A DNA stretch of 64,000 nt from Oikopleura dioica (taxonomy: Eukaryota; Chordata; Appendicularia; Copelata; Oikopleuridae). The notes under the pieces are model-generated. The model had not been told where the DNA came from and made no database searches. It saw only the letters and a program-made list of their open reading frames with translations. Within the stretch, counting starts at the first letter, position 1. Each line of letters opens with the position of its first letter. This document shows, piece by piece, positions 32,807 through 44,360 of the stretch. Made by a program: the position numbers and the translations under genes. The stretch spans positions 1,924,501-1,988,500 of the forward strand of contig OU015566.1 of assembly GCA_907165135.1 (NCBI GenBank), written 5' to 3'.

Positions 32807-34085
32807 ATGGGATTTTCTGCAAGACTTTTGTCAGATGATTTCAGAGATTTAGTCGAGTGCTACTTTTGCAAGTAAATATTTCTTTGCTGAATAGTCATTT
32901 TTGTTATTCTAAGGCTTGTAATAGAAGATGCTGTTGCTTTAGGATGTTGCGAAGAACATTGCTGTAGAAGATGTCTTGAGAAAAAGCAAGAAAGAGGACA
33001 AGAATGCCGATGCGGTGAACAAGTAGGTAAATAAAAACTCCCAAGAAAAAAGACCTAATCAAAAAATTAGATTCTCTGATCGAAGATCAGCCGAAAATCA
33101 TCGAACTTCGCCAACTTAACGGCTTTGAATGCTGCCAATGCTTCACGAAACCCCTCGGTTATGATCAACTATCGTGGCCAGGGTTCGGTAATTTGAGCTC
33201 AAGCTAAAACTCATTTTGGCTAGACGCTCAAATTTCCTCAAATTGAGAACTCAAAGTGACTTGAGAAATCATTTTGAGAAGATTTGAGAGTTTTGGGAGT
33301 TTTGAGTTTTTGAGAGATTTGAGAGTTTTGAGTTTTCAAAACTCAAATTAAGCGAGCGCTTCCTTGATTGGCTCATGGATCGCCAGAATTGATTTCTCAC
33401 GTGAGCTCTCATCTCTGAGTTCTCAAAACTCAAATTAAAAAACGTGAGTCTCAAGCTTTGTTTCCTTGAGTTTTAGCGTGAGCTCAAATTACCGAACCCT
33501 GATCGTGGCACATGAGCGAAGAATGCGAGTTCAAAAACGAAGTCAGAAAAATCTCAAAGAGAGAAAAACCAGTGCCGCAAGATGAAATCGTCAAAAGACC
33601 GAAAAGATTCGGAGAAACGGTTTCTAATGATTTTGCGCGAAACAAAATTTCTGAAAAGACAAAATTCAAAATTGGTAAATATGAAAAAAATTTTTGTCAA
33701 AATATTTCTTGATAGGTTGGATTGCTGACCGATATGGAGATATTATTGAACCGAAAACAAAAACCATAACAGTAAACGAAGGTAAGCTCAAAATTCAACT
33801 AATAAAATTCCTCTATTTGGCCGAAAAAATAACGAAATTCTAAGGCGATGATGTGATGACTTTGAGATTAAAGATACGAGAACACTCGAAAGTTGACGTA
33901 AGAAAATCTTCAAATTTTAATTTTGATTTGTTCTTCAGCCGAGATGGCAGTTATTCTTCAACGGAATTTCCGAGAACAAAAAAGAGCTGATCAACAACAT
34001 CGATCCAATCAAAATGTTTGACGACATCACTACTGGAGAAGACGGAATCTTATGGATAGGAAGAAAGAACCACTGGGAAGAATAA
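32807..34085 (+). pseudogene. RING/TRAF-finger/Ubl paralog interrupted by a hAT-type MITE
   Basis: Start 'MGFSARLLSDDFRDLVECYF' at 32807, RING-like 'GCCEEHCCRRCLEKK' and 'CRCGEQ', TRAF finger 'FECCQCFTKPLGYDQLSW', then 'MSEECEF' after the insertion, and the Ubl region 'WQLFFNGISENKKELINN', 'EDGILWIGRKNHWEE'. It matches the minus-strand paralog in every domain except the coiled coil. A 323-bp MITE lies inside the TRAF-finger exon (33179-33501). Unless the element is spliced out, the frame is broken; downstream exons still look intact, so the insertion seems recent. Confidence 0.7.
33171..33509. mobile_element. hAT-type MITE with 8-bp target duplication
   Basis: 323-bp element at 33179-33501. 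Terminal inverted repeats begin CAGGGTTCGGTAATTTGAGC and are perfect over at least 23 bp. Flanked by an exact 8-bp duplication ATCGTGGC (33171-33178 and 33502-33509). CAGGG ends and 8-bp duplications are hallmarks of hAT elements. The interior is rich in TTGAGTTTTGAG-like repeats and has no ORF. Confidence 0.93.
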
Positions 34086-34299
34086 AAAAACTGCTCTAAG
34101 AATGATCTTCAATAACAATAAACTGTCAACTTCAAAAGTCTGAAAAACTCTGATTTAGACATAAATCATTTTCGATGAGAGGATAAGAGGGGTTAATTCT
34201 CCGTCATTATCCGGCGGATAAAAATCAGCGAAGGGGGATAAAATCGCCGATCGACTTTTTCTTTGTTTCAAGGTCCAGTCGATCTTCGAGAGAAAAAAG

Positions 34300-37200
34300 A
34301 TGAAGACTCTGTTTATAGGTTTGTTGTTTTATATGTTTCGAGAGTATTTTCAAGGTCTAAGTGAAAATATAAGACAAAAAATTAGGTCTTCTCGGCCTGG
34401 CGAATGGCCATGGCCGGATGATGTTCCCTCCTGGTCGATCTACTGCTTGGAGATTTGTCGATTCCAATCCACTTCTTACTCCTTATAAAAATATTCTCGG
34501 AATCGAGTATACCGATAATGGAATAAACTGCGGAGGATTGTCCTACCAAATCAGCCAAGACTACCGATGCGGAGTTTGTGGAGATCCCTACGGGTAGGCT
34601 AAGTTTTCTTGTCCTCTCATTTATAAAAAAAAGGAACCCGGAGCCGCGAAAAAACGAAGATGGCGGAGCAATGGGACAAAAAGTAATCGTCGCTCATTTG
34701 ACGCCAAATACAGTGATGACTTCTCGAATCCAAATTACCGCTCACCACAAGGGCTGGATTCAGTTCCACATCTGCGCGCAGAACAATCAAGTTCTTACCG
34801 CTCAAGAGCTCGAAGATTGCCTTCAATCAAATATCATGCAGATTCAGGGGCAGGGAGACAAATTCATGGTTCCTGATCCATCTGCCGCGGATTATGCTGA
34901 ACAGGTACGTTTCCGCTTGAAATTTACATTCTTTTATTAAAAGGGTTACTGGTACGATGTTCCAGTGATGATTCCAGATATCCAGTGCAGCCGATGTGTG
35001 ATCCGATGGACCTATCATGCTGGAAACGGTTGGGGCTGCGACGGACCCGATGATTGCGGAATTGGTAAGGGTTACCAAGAAGAGTTCAAAAACTGCGCCG
35101 ATGTGATGATTTCCAACGACGGAACTCCCCAAACAACAACCACCACTACCACAACAACGACGACAAACAGCGGTCCGACAACAACAACGACCACGACGAC
35201 AACAACATCGACGTCGACAACAAAAGATCCATTGAGTTTCTGCCCTCCCTGGCAAGAAACTTGGGAACGGGCAATTATCAAGTTGACTCAGGCTCAAATT
35301 GATGAGGGCAAAGATGGCTGTACTGATGGAGGTCATATTGGAAAGAAATACTCGAAGTGCTGGATCTCTTGTGAAAACGACTACAAAATGGTCTTTCAGG
35401 ATGATGGGGATCAAGAATCAAACAGTGTCGAGATTCAATGCAAAGCTACTGGAAAGTGGAGAGCTTCCCGACCATTCTAGTAAATCCTCATGAAAGTCGA
35501 ATCTTTTGAAATTTTTCTAGCTGCAAAAAGCGCTGTCCGAAAATGTACAAAAACAAGCCATTCTTTGCCGCTCGAACTATCCATAAATGGCAGCATGGTT
35601 TCGCGATGAAACTCGGAATCCAGCCGGAAATGGACTTGAACACCTGGACAGTTGTTCTTTGGTTCACTGATGAAGTCGAAGCTACTTTGTCTTTCAATTC
35701 CTGGGAGACTTCTGTCACGACCTCAGTCGGTCACCGAGTCGCTGTTTTTACCTCGAATATGTTCAATCAGCAAATTGCTGCTGGAGAAAAATACAAATTC
35801 CTCGTCACAATCGTCGGAGCTGCTCAAGATGATTTGCCAAATTTCAACGTTCGCTACATTCCTGGCATTCATGAAGATCTCTCCTGCCTCTTTGAAGACA
35901 ACTTTGACTGGGTCAGCACGACATCAACAACGACTACGACGGTTTCGACAACAACAGAGGGACCAAGCGATCCAGAAGATCCAAATTTCTGTTTTGGTCA
36001 GAATGATGGGTACTATGCTCATCCAATCTGCGAGAAATATTACCAGTGCCATGCCGGGAATACTTATATTCAGGTTTCTTCTTTTTTTAACCTTTATTAT
36101 CAGGATAAACGTAGACTTGCGCTCCTGGAACCGTCTGGAACGCCGATGCTGGCTACTGCGACTGGGAAATGAATGTCGACACTTCCAACTGCGGCGATGT
36201 GGCTCCACCGGGGCCAACAACAACGACTGCTTCGGCAACAACCACGACCGGCGACGGCGGGGGAGGAGGCGGTTGCCAGGATGACATGACCTATTGTGAT
36301 GGAAAAGCTCCTGGATACTACTCTCACTGCGATTGCAAGAAATATTATCAATGCTCGGGAGTTGGACATCCGACGAATATTCTCGAGTGTCCTGATGGAA
36401 CCCTTTGGAATGGTGTGAACTGCGACTGGGAGGCAAATGTTGATACGTCGAGCTGTGGCACTACGGATCCAGGAACTACAACAACTACTACCACAACCAC
36501 AACAACTCCCTACACTGGCCCCCCAACAACGACTACCACCACAACTACAACAACAACAACTCGAGATCCCAACGCGAAAGAAATGGTGATGATGTGCTAT
36601 TTCATCAACTGGGCTCAATACAGAAACGGTGCGGCGAAACAAATGCCGAGCGATCTCGACCCTCATCTCTGCACTCACTACGTCTACTCCTTTGCCAAGA
36701 TTCCTCAGGGATCGAATCATCTTGAGCCATACGAGTGGAACGATATCTCCGCCTTGTATCCAGCAATGATGCAACTGAAGAATGTCAATCCAAATCTCAA
36801 GATTCTCCTTGCTGTCGGAGGCTGGACTCATGGATCTGGTCCATTTACTGCTATGGTCGCTACTCCTGAAAATCGAGCTGAATTTGTCCAAAACTCGATC
36901 ACCTTCCTCCGAACCCATGGATTTGATGGACTTGATTTGGACTGGGAGTACCCAGCAAATCGCGGATCACCAGCAATTGACAGAGATAGATTCACTTTGC
37001 TCTGCAAAGAATTGAAACAAGGCTTTATTAACGAGGCCAAGAACACTGGCAATCCACAACTCGAGCTCACTGCAGCAGTTGCTGCTGGCTACGCCACAGT
37101 CGATTCCGCTTACGACATTCCCGGAATTTCAAAATGGCTGGACTACATCAACTTGATGTCGTACGATCTTCACGGCACCTGGGAGTTGACACTTGGTCAT

Positions 37201-39098
37201 CATTCCGGCTTTGAGGCGAATTATGGAGACCCTAAACTTTCTACCAAATTCGCGGTTGAGTACTGGCTCGCCGGAGGTGCTCCAGCTGATAAGCTCGTTT
37301 TCGGAATGCCAGCGTATGGCCGAGGGTGGCGAATGCTCAACGGAGCCAATAGTCCTGGTGATCAAGCGAACGGAGCTGCTCCTGGTGGACCTTACATGTA
37401 CAGTGAAGGCTACTGGAGCTACTACGAAATCTGCAATGCTCTGAATACTGGCACTTATACAACAGTCCTCGATCCAGCGATTGGCAGTGTCTATTCTTAT
37501 AGCACTGTTTCAAATGTCTGGATGGCTTATGAAAATGTGGAGACTCTGACCGAGCGATGCGAGTGGGTAAAATCCATGGGTCTCGCTGGTGGCATGTTCT
37601 GGGACACTGCGATGGACGATTTCAGAGGCCAATTCTGCGGCCAAGGCAAATGGCCACTTTTCAAGACAGTCAAAGATTGTCTCTCCCAGCCAGCAGTGAC
37701 CACCACTACTGATGAGCCATACACAGGTCCTCCAACAACAACTACAACGACGACGACAACAACAGTTAGTACAACAACAGATCCAACAACTCCTAACTCA
37801 AAAGTGCTCATGTGTTACTTTATCAACTGGGCGCAGTACAGAAATGGCGACGCTCAACAAATGCCAAGGTAAGAAAAAATCGTATGCAATCCTCTGAAAA
37901 TCTCGTGTTCTAGCGATCTCGATGCTAATCTCTGCACACACTATGTTTATGCATTCGCAAAAATTCCTCAAGGACTAAACAAACTTGAGCCATATGAATG
38001 GAACGATATTTCAGTCTGGGGGCTCTTTTCTAGTTCGTTCTTTAAGCGATCACCAAATTGAATTGATCCACCAAAAAATTCCTAAAAATCATAAAAAGCC
38101 CCATGAAAGCTCTTTACCCTGGTATGATGGAGCTCAAAAACGTGAATCCGGACCTCAAAGTCCTTCTTGCTGTCGGCGGCTGGACTCATGGATCTGAACC
38201 ATTTACAGCGATGGTCGCTACTCAAGCAAATCGAGCTGAATTTATCCAAAATGCAATTACCTTCTTGAGAGACAACGGATTCGACGGACTCGATCTCGAC
38301 TGGGAATACCCGGCTCATCGAGGAAGCCCGCCAGAAGACAAAGATCGCTTTAGTCTTCTTTGCAAAGAATTGAAAGAAGCCTTTATTGCAGAAGCAATTT
38401 CTACTGGACAACCACAGTTGGAATTGACAGCGGCTGTTGCGGCGCCAGCTTCAACTGCGAGTAGCGCGTATGATATTGCTGAAATTTCGAAGTGGCTTGA
38501 TTATATCAACTTGATGAGTTATGACTTGCATGGATCTTGGGAGGCGAACTTGGGTCATCATTCCAATTTTGAGGCGAATTATGGTGATACCCAGGTAAGA
38601 AGCTCAAAAAGAATATGTATCTAATCGTGACAAATTCTTTAGTTATCAACAAAAGCTGCGGCAGAATACTGGCTTTCCGAAGGCTGCCCCGCCAACAAGC
38701 TCGTCTTCGGTCTTCCCGCTTACGGTCGAGGCTGGAACATGCTCAACGGAAACTTTTCCCCAGGAGCACCAGCTAACGGAGCTTGCCCTGCGGGCCCTTA
38801 TCTCGCTACTTCCGGCTACTGGGCGTACTATGAAATCTGCAACGCTCTCAACTCGGGTTCATACACGACTGTTGTTGACCCTGCACTCGGCAGTGCTTAT
38901 TCGTACAGCCATTCGACGAATATCTGGATGGGATATGAAAATGTCCAGACCGTGACGGAACGATGCAACTGGATCAAAGAAATGGGACTCGCTGGTGGCA
39001 TGTTTTGGGACACAGCGATGGACGATTACAGAGGCAAATTCTGCGGAGAAGGAACTTGGCCTCTCATCAGCGCTGTGAAAAATTGTCTGAATAATTAA
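34300..39098 (+). CDS. Modular AA15 LPMO - CBM2-like - CBM14 x2 - GH18 x2 chitin-active protein
   Basis: Nine exons (34300-34318, 34386-34593, 34634-34905, 34945-35479, 35521-36073, 36115-37868, 37914-38036, 38099-38594, 38643-39098) sum to 4416 nt in one frame, 1471 aa. Signal peptide '[14 protein letters not shown]', then mature His in '[16 protein letters not shown]', the copper-binding N-terminus of AA15 monooxygenases; conserved 'NCGG', 'CGVCGDP', '[14 protein letters not shown]'. Thr-rich linker, a CBM2-like region ('[20 protein letters not shown]', about 375-480), CBM14 domains near 498-550 and 585-644, GH18 domains near 684-1053 and 1090-1471, each with catalytic '[10 protein letters not shown]'. 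It should oxidise and hydrolyse chitin outside the cell. No CBM14 follows the second GH18. Confidence 0.9.
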
Positions 39099-39664
39099 AA
39101 TTTTCATCTGCTTCTTTATTTCTGTCCAATATTTTCTTAAAAATTTAATTAGAATTATTATGAAATAAATATGATCAGCGCAAAACGTCAAGTGTTGGGA
39201 GAAAAAACCTTGAGTTTTTTGAAACTTTCTTTCAATAAAAACTTTGTAATTTTCTCAAAACAAATTTGCGACAATTTGTCAAATTTTGCAGAAAACGCCC
39301 GGAGGTTCTTTGACAATTTCTTGTCCATGGACGGCGCTGAAACCCCGAGATCGACCTTCATTTCGATGGAATCATCAGGCGAAGAAAATTTCTCAACTTG
39401 CCGAGAAATTTGACGACGACTGCGTCCTAGAGTTCGATAATTATTACGTTCCCTAATTACTGTTCTGGGCAAAACATGACATTATTTTCCAATAAAGAAT
39501 AAGCATATTCCCGAAGATATTTTCTCAGCGAGGGGCTCATAAATTTGCTCTGCGGGAAGGACACAAAGCGAAAGATTTGTCGAAGTCAATATTGGTTGAT
39601 TTTGATAGTGTCAAGATTGCTCTACAATGGCTCAGCATCGGAGAAAAAATTGTAAAGATAGAAA
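39099..39664 (+). other. Region with possible kinase-tail and histone-fold fragments
   Basis: 39300-39455 has a frame reading 'CPWTALKPRDRPSFRWN' that ends 'DNYYVP', reminiscent of the last subdomain (CW...RPSF) of Tyr-kinase-like domains. 39522-39680 reads 'FALREGHKAKDLSKSILVDF' and 'DSVKIALQWL', reminiscent of the TAF9/histone-fold 'HAKK...VD.DDV.LA' segment. No start codons or complete exons could be assigned. Both may be gene remnants or exons of an unmodelled gene. Confidence 0.25.
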
Positions 39665-41036
39665 ATGGAAAACTTTAAACTAGAGGACTTTCAGGAAGCG
39701 ACGAGAGTTATCAGAGAATTCATCCCAAGGTTCTTCATTTCAAAAAATTGGGGAAAATTGAAATTTTAAGGACCGCCCTTCATAAGTCACCGAGTTTGTC
39801 CAATCTGCTATCTGCAAAGATTTATCTCAAATTGGAGAATCAAAATGTCACTGGATCTTTCAAAATCAGGGGAGCCATGTATTCAGTAAAAACTTTGAAA
39901 AATATTTATGAAGAATTTATGAAAGGGTCAATTTAATTAAGAAAATAAGCTTTTTTTCATCAAAAAAGAATTCCCTGAAGACCGTTTTGGCGAAAATTAA
40001 CCCGAAAAAGAACCGCTAGCTCTGGAAATCATGGTCTTGCATGCGCTTGGGCGTTTTCTAGAGTCAATACAATTGGAAAAATCTATCTTCCTGAGAAAAT
40101 TTCTCAGCTGAAACTCGAAAAACTAACGAAAACTGGATGTGAACTCATTTTCGTCGATGGGTTTGTTTCAGAATTTCGAAAAAATCGAGAATTGAAAGAT
40201 TTTTGTTGAAACAATAAAAAAAGCGATCAAGTCGAAGTCGAGTTGGCGGCAAAAAATGCAGCGGAAGCAAACAAGAGCAAAGTCAAATTTCTCAGTCCCT
40301 ACAACGACTTGAACATCATCCGGGGCCAGGGAACAATCGGCATCGAGATTTTCCAGCAATGCCCAAAAGTCGACGTCGTTTTTGTCACTGTTGGTGGAGG
40401 CGGGCTGATTTCAGGTTTGAGATTTGCATTTTTTAGCGGATAGATTTGGGTTCTCTTCGTTGATTTCAGCAAAAAATTAAGGAGTTGCTGCGGCGCTGAA
40501 GCTTCAAAAACCATCGATCAAAATCTATGGATGTTTACCAAAGAATTCTCCAGTCATGAAGGAATCTATCGAAGCCGGGAAGATAATTGAAATGGAATCG
40601 AAGGAAACTCTTTCGGATGGGTCAGCGGGTGGAATCGAGCCCGGAGCGATTACTTTCGACATTTGTCAAGTAAAAAAAATATGAATGATATTTTTATTGA
40701 CGCAAAAGTTTAAGGAGTTGGTCGATGATTGGGTAACGGTAACAGAATCAGAAATTGAAGATGCCATTTTCATCGCGCACAAGTCAACTTTTCCCAATTT
40801 TCTCAAAATTTCAACGCTTTTCTAGAAATGAGGAGCAAATAATCGAAGGCGCAGCTGGAGTGGGTCTTGCTTCAATGATCAAAAAAGCGCCAGAAATCAA
40901 GGGAAAATTCGTCGTTTCGATTCTTTGCGGAGGCAATATTGATGAAAAGACGCATTCGAAGATTTTGTTCGACAGAAAGAAAGTGCGAAAAACAAGAATT
41001 GTTCGCTCTCTTGAGGAGCCAGAATTGATTACTTGA
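39665..41036 (+). CDS. PLP-dependent serine racemase / threonine dehydratase
   Basis: ATG at 39665; first intron 39730-39770; several small exons; stop 41034-41036. Conserved PLP-lysine motif 'VTGSFKIRGAMYSV', 'ASSGNHGLACAWAF' substrate loop, 'IRGQGTIGIEIFQQCP', tetraglycine 'VTVGGGGLISG' phosphate-binding loop, and 'ILCGGNID'. Fold type II; converts L-Ser/L-Thr to keto acids or racemises Ser. The frame into the ASSGNHG segment needs a 1-nt correction at the A-run 40005-40009 or an unidentified splice, so the local model is uncertain. Confidence 0.8.
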
Positions 41037-41095
41037 AGTAAATCTGTTTATTTTGTCTGATAAATACAATTATATTTTTATTTGATTTCGATGTT

Positions 41096-41271
41096 TTATT
41101 CGCTTATTCTTGAGAACGAGTTCGTTTCTTTCCCACCGTCAACAATCTTGAACATCAGTAAAACTAAAGAATAATTATCTTTTCTCTTATAAAATATTTA
41201 CCAAAAACAACCAAAAGAAGCATAAACAGAGCGCTCAGAACTTTCTGTCTGAAATGAGGAGTAATCGTCAT
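41096..41271 (-). CDS. Candidate 45-aa single-pass membrane micropeptide
   Basis: ATG at 41269-41271, two exons with a GTAAAT...CTTTAG intron, stop 41096-41098. Reads 'MTITPHFRQKVLSALF', a hydrophobic 'MLLLVVFVLLMF' core interrupted by the intron, and a polar tail 'KIVDGGKETNS'. A splice in phase across a transmembrane helix is the main support. Family not recognised. Confidence 0.4.
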
Positions 41272-41497
41272 CCTCAAAAAAAAAGTCCAAAGCTCTCTAC
41301 AGATTTTTCGCCCGTTTTTTTTTTGAGTTATTTTAGCTTACCGACGAGTTCAATGATTAACTTTGACAAGTCACTGTGCAAAGCTTCCAAAATGAATGCA
41401 AATAAGGCAGCGTCTTTTTTGCTTTTTGAAACATAAAAAGACACAAGAACGATTTATAAGAACAGATGACTTTTTCAACAATTATTTTTTATATAAG

Positions 41498-42859
41498 ATG
41501 AGAGAATTTTACATTTTACTTCTGTTTGTTGTTGCGGGCTCTTTCTACATTTTATTCTTTGGAGAAAATTTTTACAGTTCTTCGCAAGAACTAACTGTGA
41601 AGAAAGAATTATTGCCGAAAAGAAATATTTACTATCTTAAAAGTATGATTTATTTTAAATAAAAATAGATGAAAATATTTATTCAGCTCATAAAACAGGC
41701 AGCACAACGATGCTTAACATGATTTTCCGACTTGCAATCAAGGAAGAACTCAAAATTGGCTTTCCAAAACTCAAGTTGAAAGGAAGAACAAACTATATTT
41801 GCAAACATGTTCCATTTAAACCCTCATGCATAGATGAGGTGCAATATAATGTTATTGCGAATCATCATGTTTGGTCCCCAGGAAAGGGTTTCCGAATTTA
41901 TTGCGTTGGGGCATTTGTGATAAAAAACATGTATAAAAAAATCCTTTGTTACATGTTTTCAGACATAAATTAAACGAACCTTTCTTAAGAAATCGACCGA
42001 GTTCTTCCAAATGCAACGAAAATAACGATTCTACGCGAGCCAATTTCTCAATTTGTTTCAGCTTTTGAATATTTCGGGAAGTCCGTATTTGGTTTCGATG
42101 GAAAGGAAAAGGGTTTTTTGTGTTCTTTATCATGATATTGAAGCGAAATTTTTTTTGTTTAAAAAATTAGCTTTTAGCCTTATTTTGATCCTTAAAAAGA
42201 GCCCAACTGCCGCGGCACTAGAAAAGTATATTGAAAGAACGTCACCAAGCCTCTCCGAGATAAATAATCAATCGACAAAAAATAAGAAAGCGAGGATTGC
42301 GGAAAATACTCAAAACCCGATGGCATTCGATCTAGGTGATGTGAATTCTTGACTTTCACTCGTCGATTTTCTTATCAGATTTTCGCCAAATATATTTTCT
42401 TATGTCAATTATTCATTTTATTTTGTAGGTCTTTCATACATGTACAAAACAAAGACCGAAGATGATCTCGGAGAGTGGCTTGTTGATTACTACGATTTGG
42501 TCATGATCACAGAATACTTTGACGAGAGCCTTATTCTTCTAAAAGAGCTCATGAAACTAGAATTCACGGATATTGTTTATCTTAAGTCAAATTCGAATAA
42601 GAAGAAGAAATTCTCAGAAGATAATCTGAGTAAAGAAACAAAGGCACGACTTTATTACCGCGAAAGAGTTGATGATGCTTTATATAAACATGCAAATAGA
42701 ACTTTATGGAAGAAAATTGAAAAATTCGGGCACGAAAAGATGAAGCAAGAGGTAAAACAACTACAAATCCACTGCGATAATATTGTTGATGATCATTTCA
42801 TGCGTCTTGGCGAATGGGAAGCGATGGCTTATATGAGGAAATTACAAGAAGATTACTGA
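41498..42859 (+). CDS. Galactose-3-O-sulfotransferase family enzyme
   Basis: ATG at 41498 after TTTTTTATATAAG (TATA-like). Type II signal anchor 'MREFYILLLFVVAGSFYILF', then the PAPS-binding 'HKTGSTTMLNMIF', 'NVIANHHVWSP', 'TILREPISQFVSAFEYF' (3'-phosphate-binding R/S) and 'YYDLVMITEYFDESLILLKE', all typical of the Gal3ST/cerebroside sulfotransferase family. It acts in the Golgi on galactose-containing glycans. Last exon 42430-42859. It is convergent with the GT31 gene, whose N-terminal anchor is strikingly similar. Confidence 0.85.
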
Positions 42860-42964
42860 CTGAGTATTAAAAATTTTTAAAATTTTAATTTGAAATTTTT
42901 TTTTATTCTGTATTCTTATTGCTGCTATCAAAACATTTAATTGTAAACAACCAGATCATAGTTT

Positions 42965-44360
42965 TTATCTTTTATGATGACAGCTTTTTCCTAGACAGTA
43001 TTTTACAAGATCTTTAGCTTTGTGGCAGTATTCACGTGTCTTCGTTATATTCTGATCGAAGCACTCCAAATATCTTTGCAAGTTTGGCAGGGCTTTGTGA
43101 TACGAAACCATCTCGCCGCAGTAAGGCTTTTTCAGAGGATTTCGGAAGGGAGCAACAAGGCCATGATTCGTGTGGACCATTCTGTCATTCATTCTAAATT
43201 TTTGTAGTTAATTCTCATTTCTTCGCTACGATTTAACCTGACTCCATGAATGTTGCCAATATTCTCTAGCCAGCCACCAAGAGATTGCCCTCCAAAGTTA
43301 TTCCCGAATCTTTGGAAATGTTGTTTTAATCGATTCATAGGAAAGGTATAAGAAAATAAAGAATCAATAATCAGATTTGTCTTACCTTACATCAGGGTTC
43401 TTTTCGTCGCAGTTTGGCTGGCCTTCTGAGCTTTTACAGTTTTGAAACTCAAAGGCTTCCAAAAATTGCCTATCTAGGATCGCTGTCTGTGAAAGATATC
43501 TTTTGTTTGCTTGGCAACGCAAAGACAAGCTACTAATTATGGTTTCATGAGAAAAACTGATAACGCAAGACTTGTTAAACAGCATTATTAATTTTAAATT
43601 TCGAAATGATATCTTCATACGAATCTTTCTTACAAAAGTTCAAAACATTTCAAAAAGGCTTTTCCAAAATTTCTTTCATTAAATTCCATGAGATAAGCAC
43701 AAGTTGCGCATCAGGGTGGTTTACTTTTAATTTTGGAAAATTTGGATCACCAGGGGGATCGTTGTCCTTTGGGCCGTTAGGATGCCACCAGCCAAAATAC
43801 ATTCGATCATCGTAATTTTCCATAACAGTCTCCCAAAGATTTGCACATGCGTAAAAATCATCATCTGCTTTGCCCACGATTGTGCCCTCTTAAGTATTCA
43901 TTTTACAAATGAAAATGCTTTCATAGACACTTGCCTGGATAATTTTTAGAAACAAATTCGTACCAACGATAAAGCTTTTCCGAAAAGCCTTTCGCGTATC
44001 CATGAAATGATGCGTCAATAGAAATTATATCCCCATAAGTTTTATTTTCTGCGATCCATTTCTCATTCCATTCATCGATCAGATATTTATGCTCGAATTT
44101 TGAGGATAAAAGCCAGGTTTCTCGCTGAGCAAGTCTGCGGTCAAAGTTTTTAAGATCCCTAAGAATATAAAGATAAATCAAAAAATCTCGACTTACGCTA
44201 GAATTCCGATAACAACTCGTCTTTCTTTTTTTTCGATAATTTCAAAATCAGATTTTTCACTTATAAAATCTTTGCTTGTTTCAATGCTCCCAGTCATGAA
44301 AAAATAAAAAGCTCCAATGACAGCGAAGATAATCAAAATCCAACGATAAAATTCTCTCAT
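42965..44360 (-). CDS. GT31 beta-1,3-galactosyltransferase-like enzyme
   Basis: ATG at 44358-44360; stop 42965-42967; about six exons. Signal anchor 'MREFYRWILIIFAVIGAFYF', then 'ERRVVIGILADLKNFDRRLA' leading to 'QRETWL' (GT31 block RETW), 'FSEKLYRWYEFV', and the metal-binding 'KADDDFYACANLW' (DDD motif), 'MYFGWWHPNGP', 'LVLISWNLM'. The C-terminal exons carry several Cys. Golgi beta-1,3 transfer of Gal or GlcNAc is the family activity. Together with the neighbouring sulfotransferase it suggests a sulfated-galactose glycan pathway. Confidence 0.82.

Noticed and set aside
35072-35281. Valine-rich minus-strand ORF opposite the Thr linker
   Set aside because: An antisense shadow of ACN repeats in the LPMO-chitinase gene; same for similar ORFs opposite other Thr/Gln-rich linkers.
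38014-38109. Non-canonical 95-nt intron in the second GH18 domain
   Set aside because: A canonical GT-AG intron at 38037-38098 keeps the frame over all nine exons, so the exotic splice is not required.
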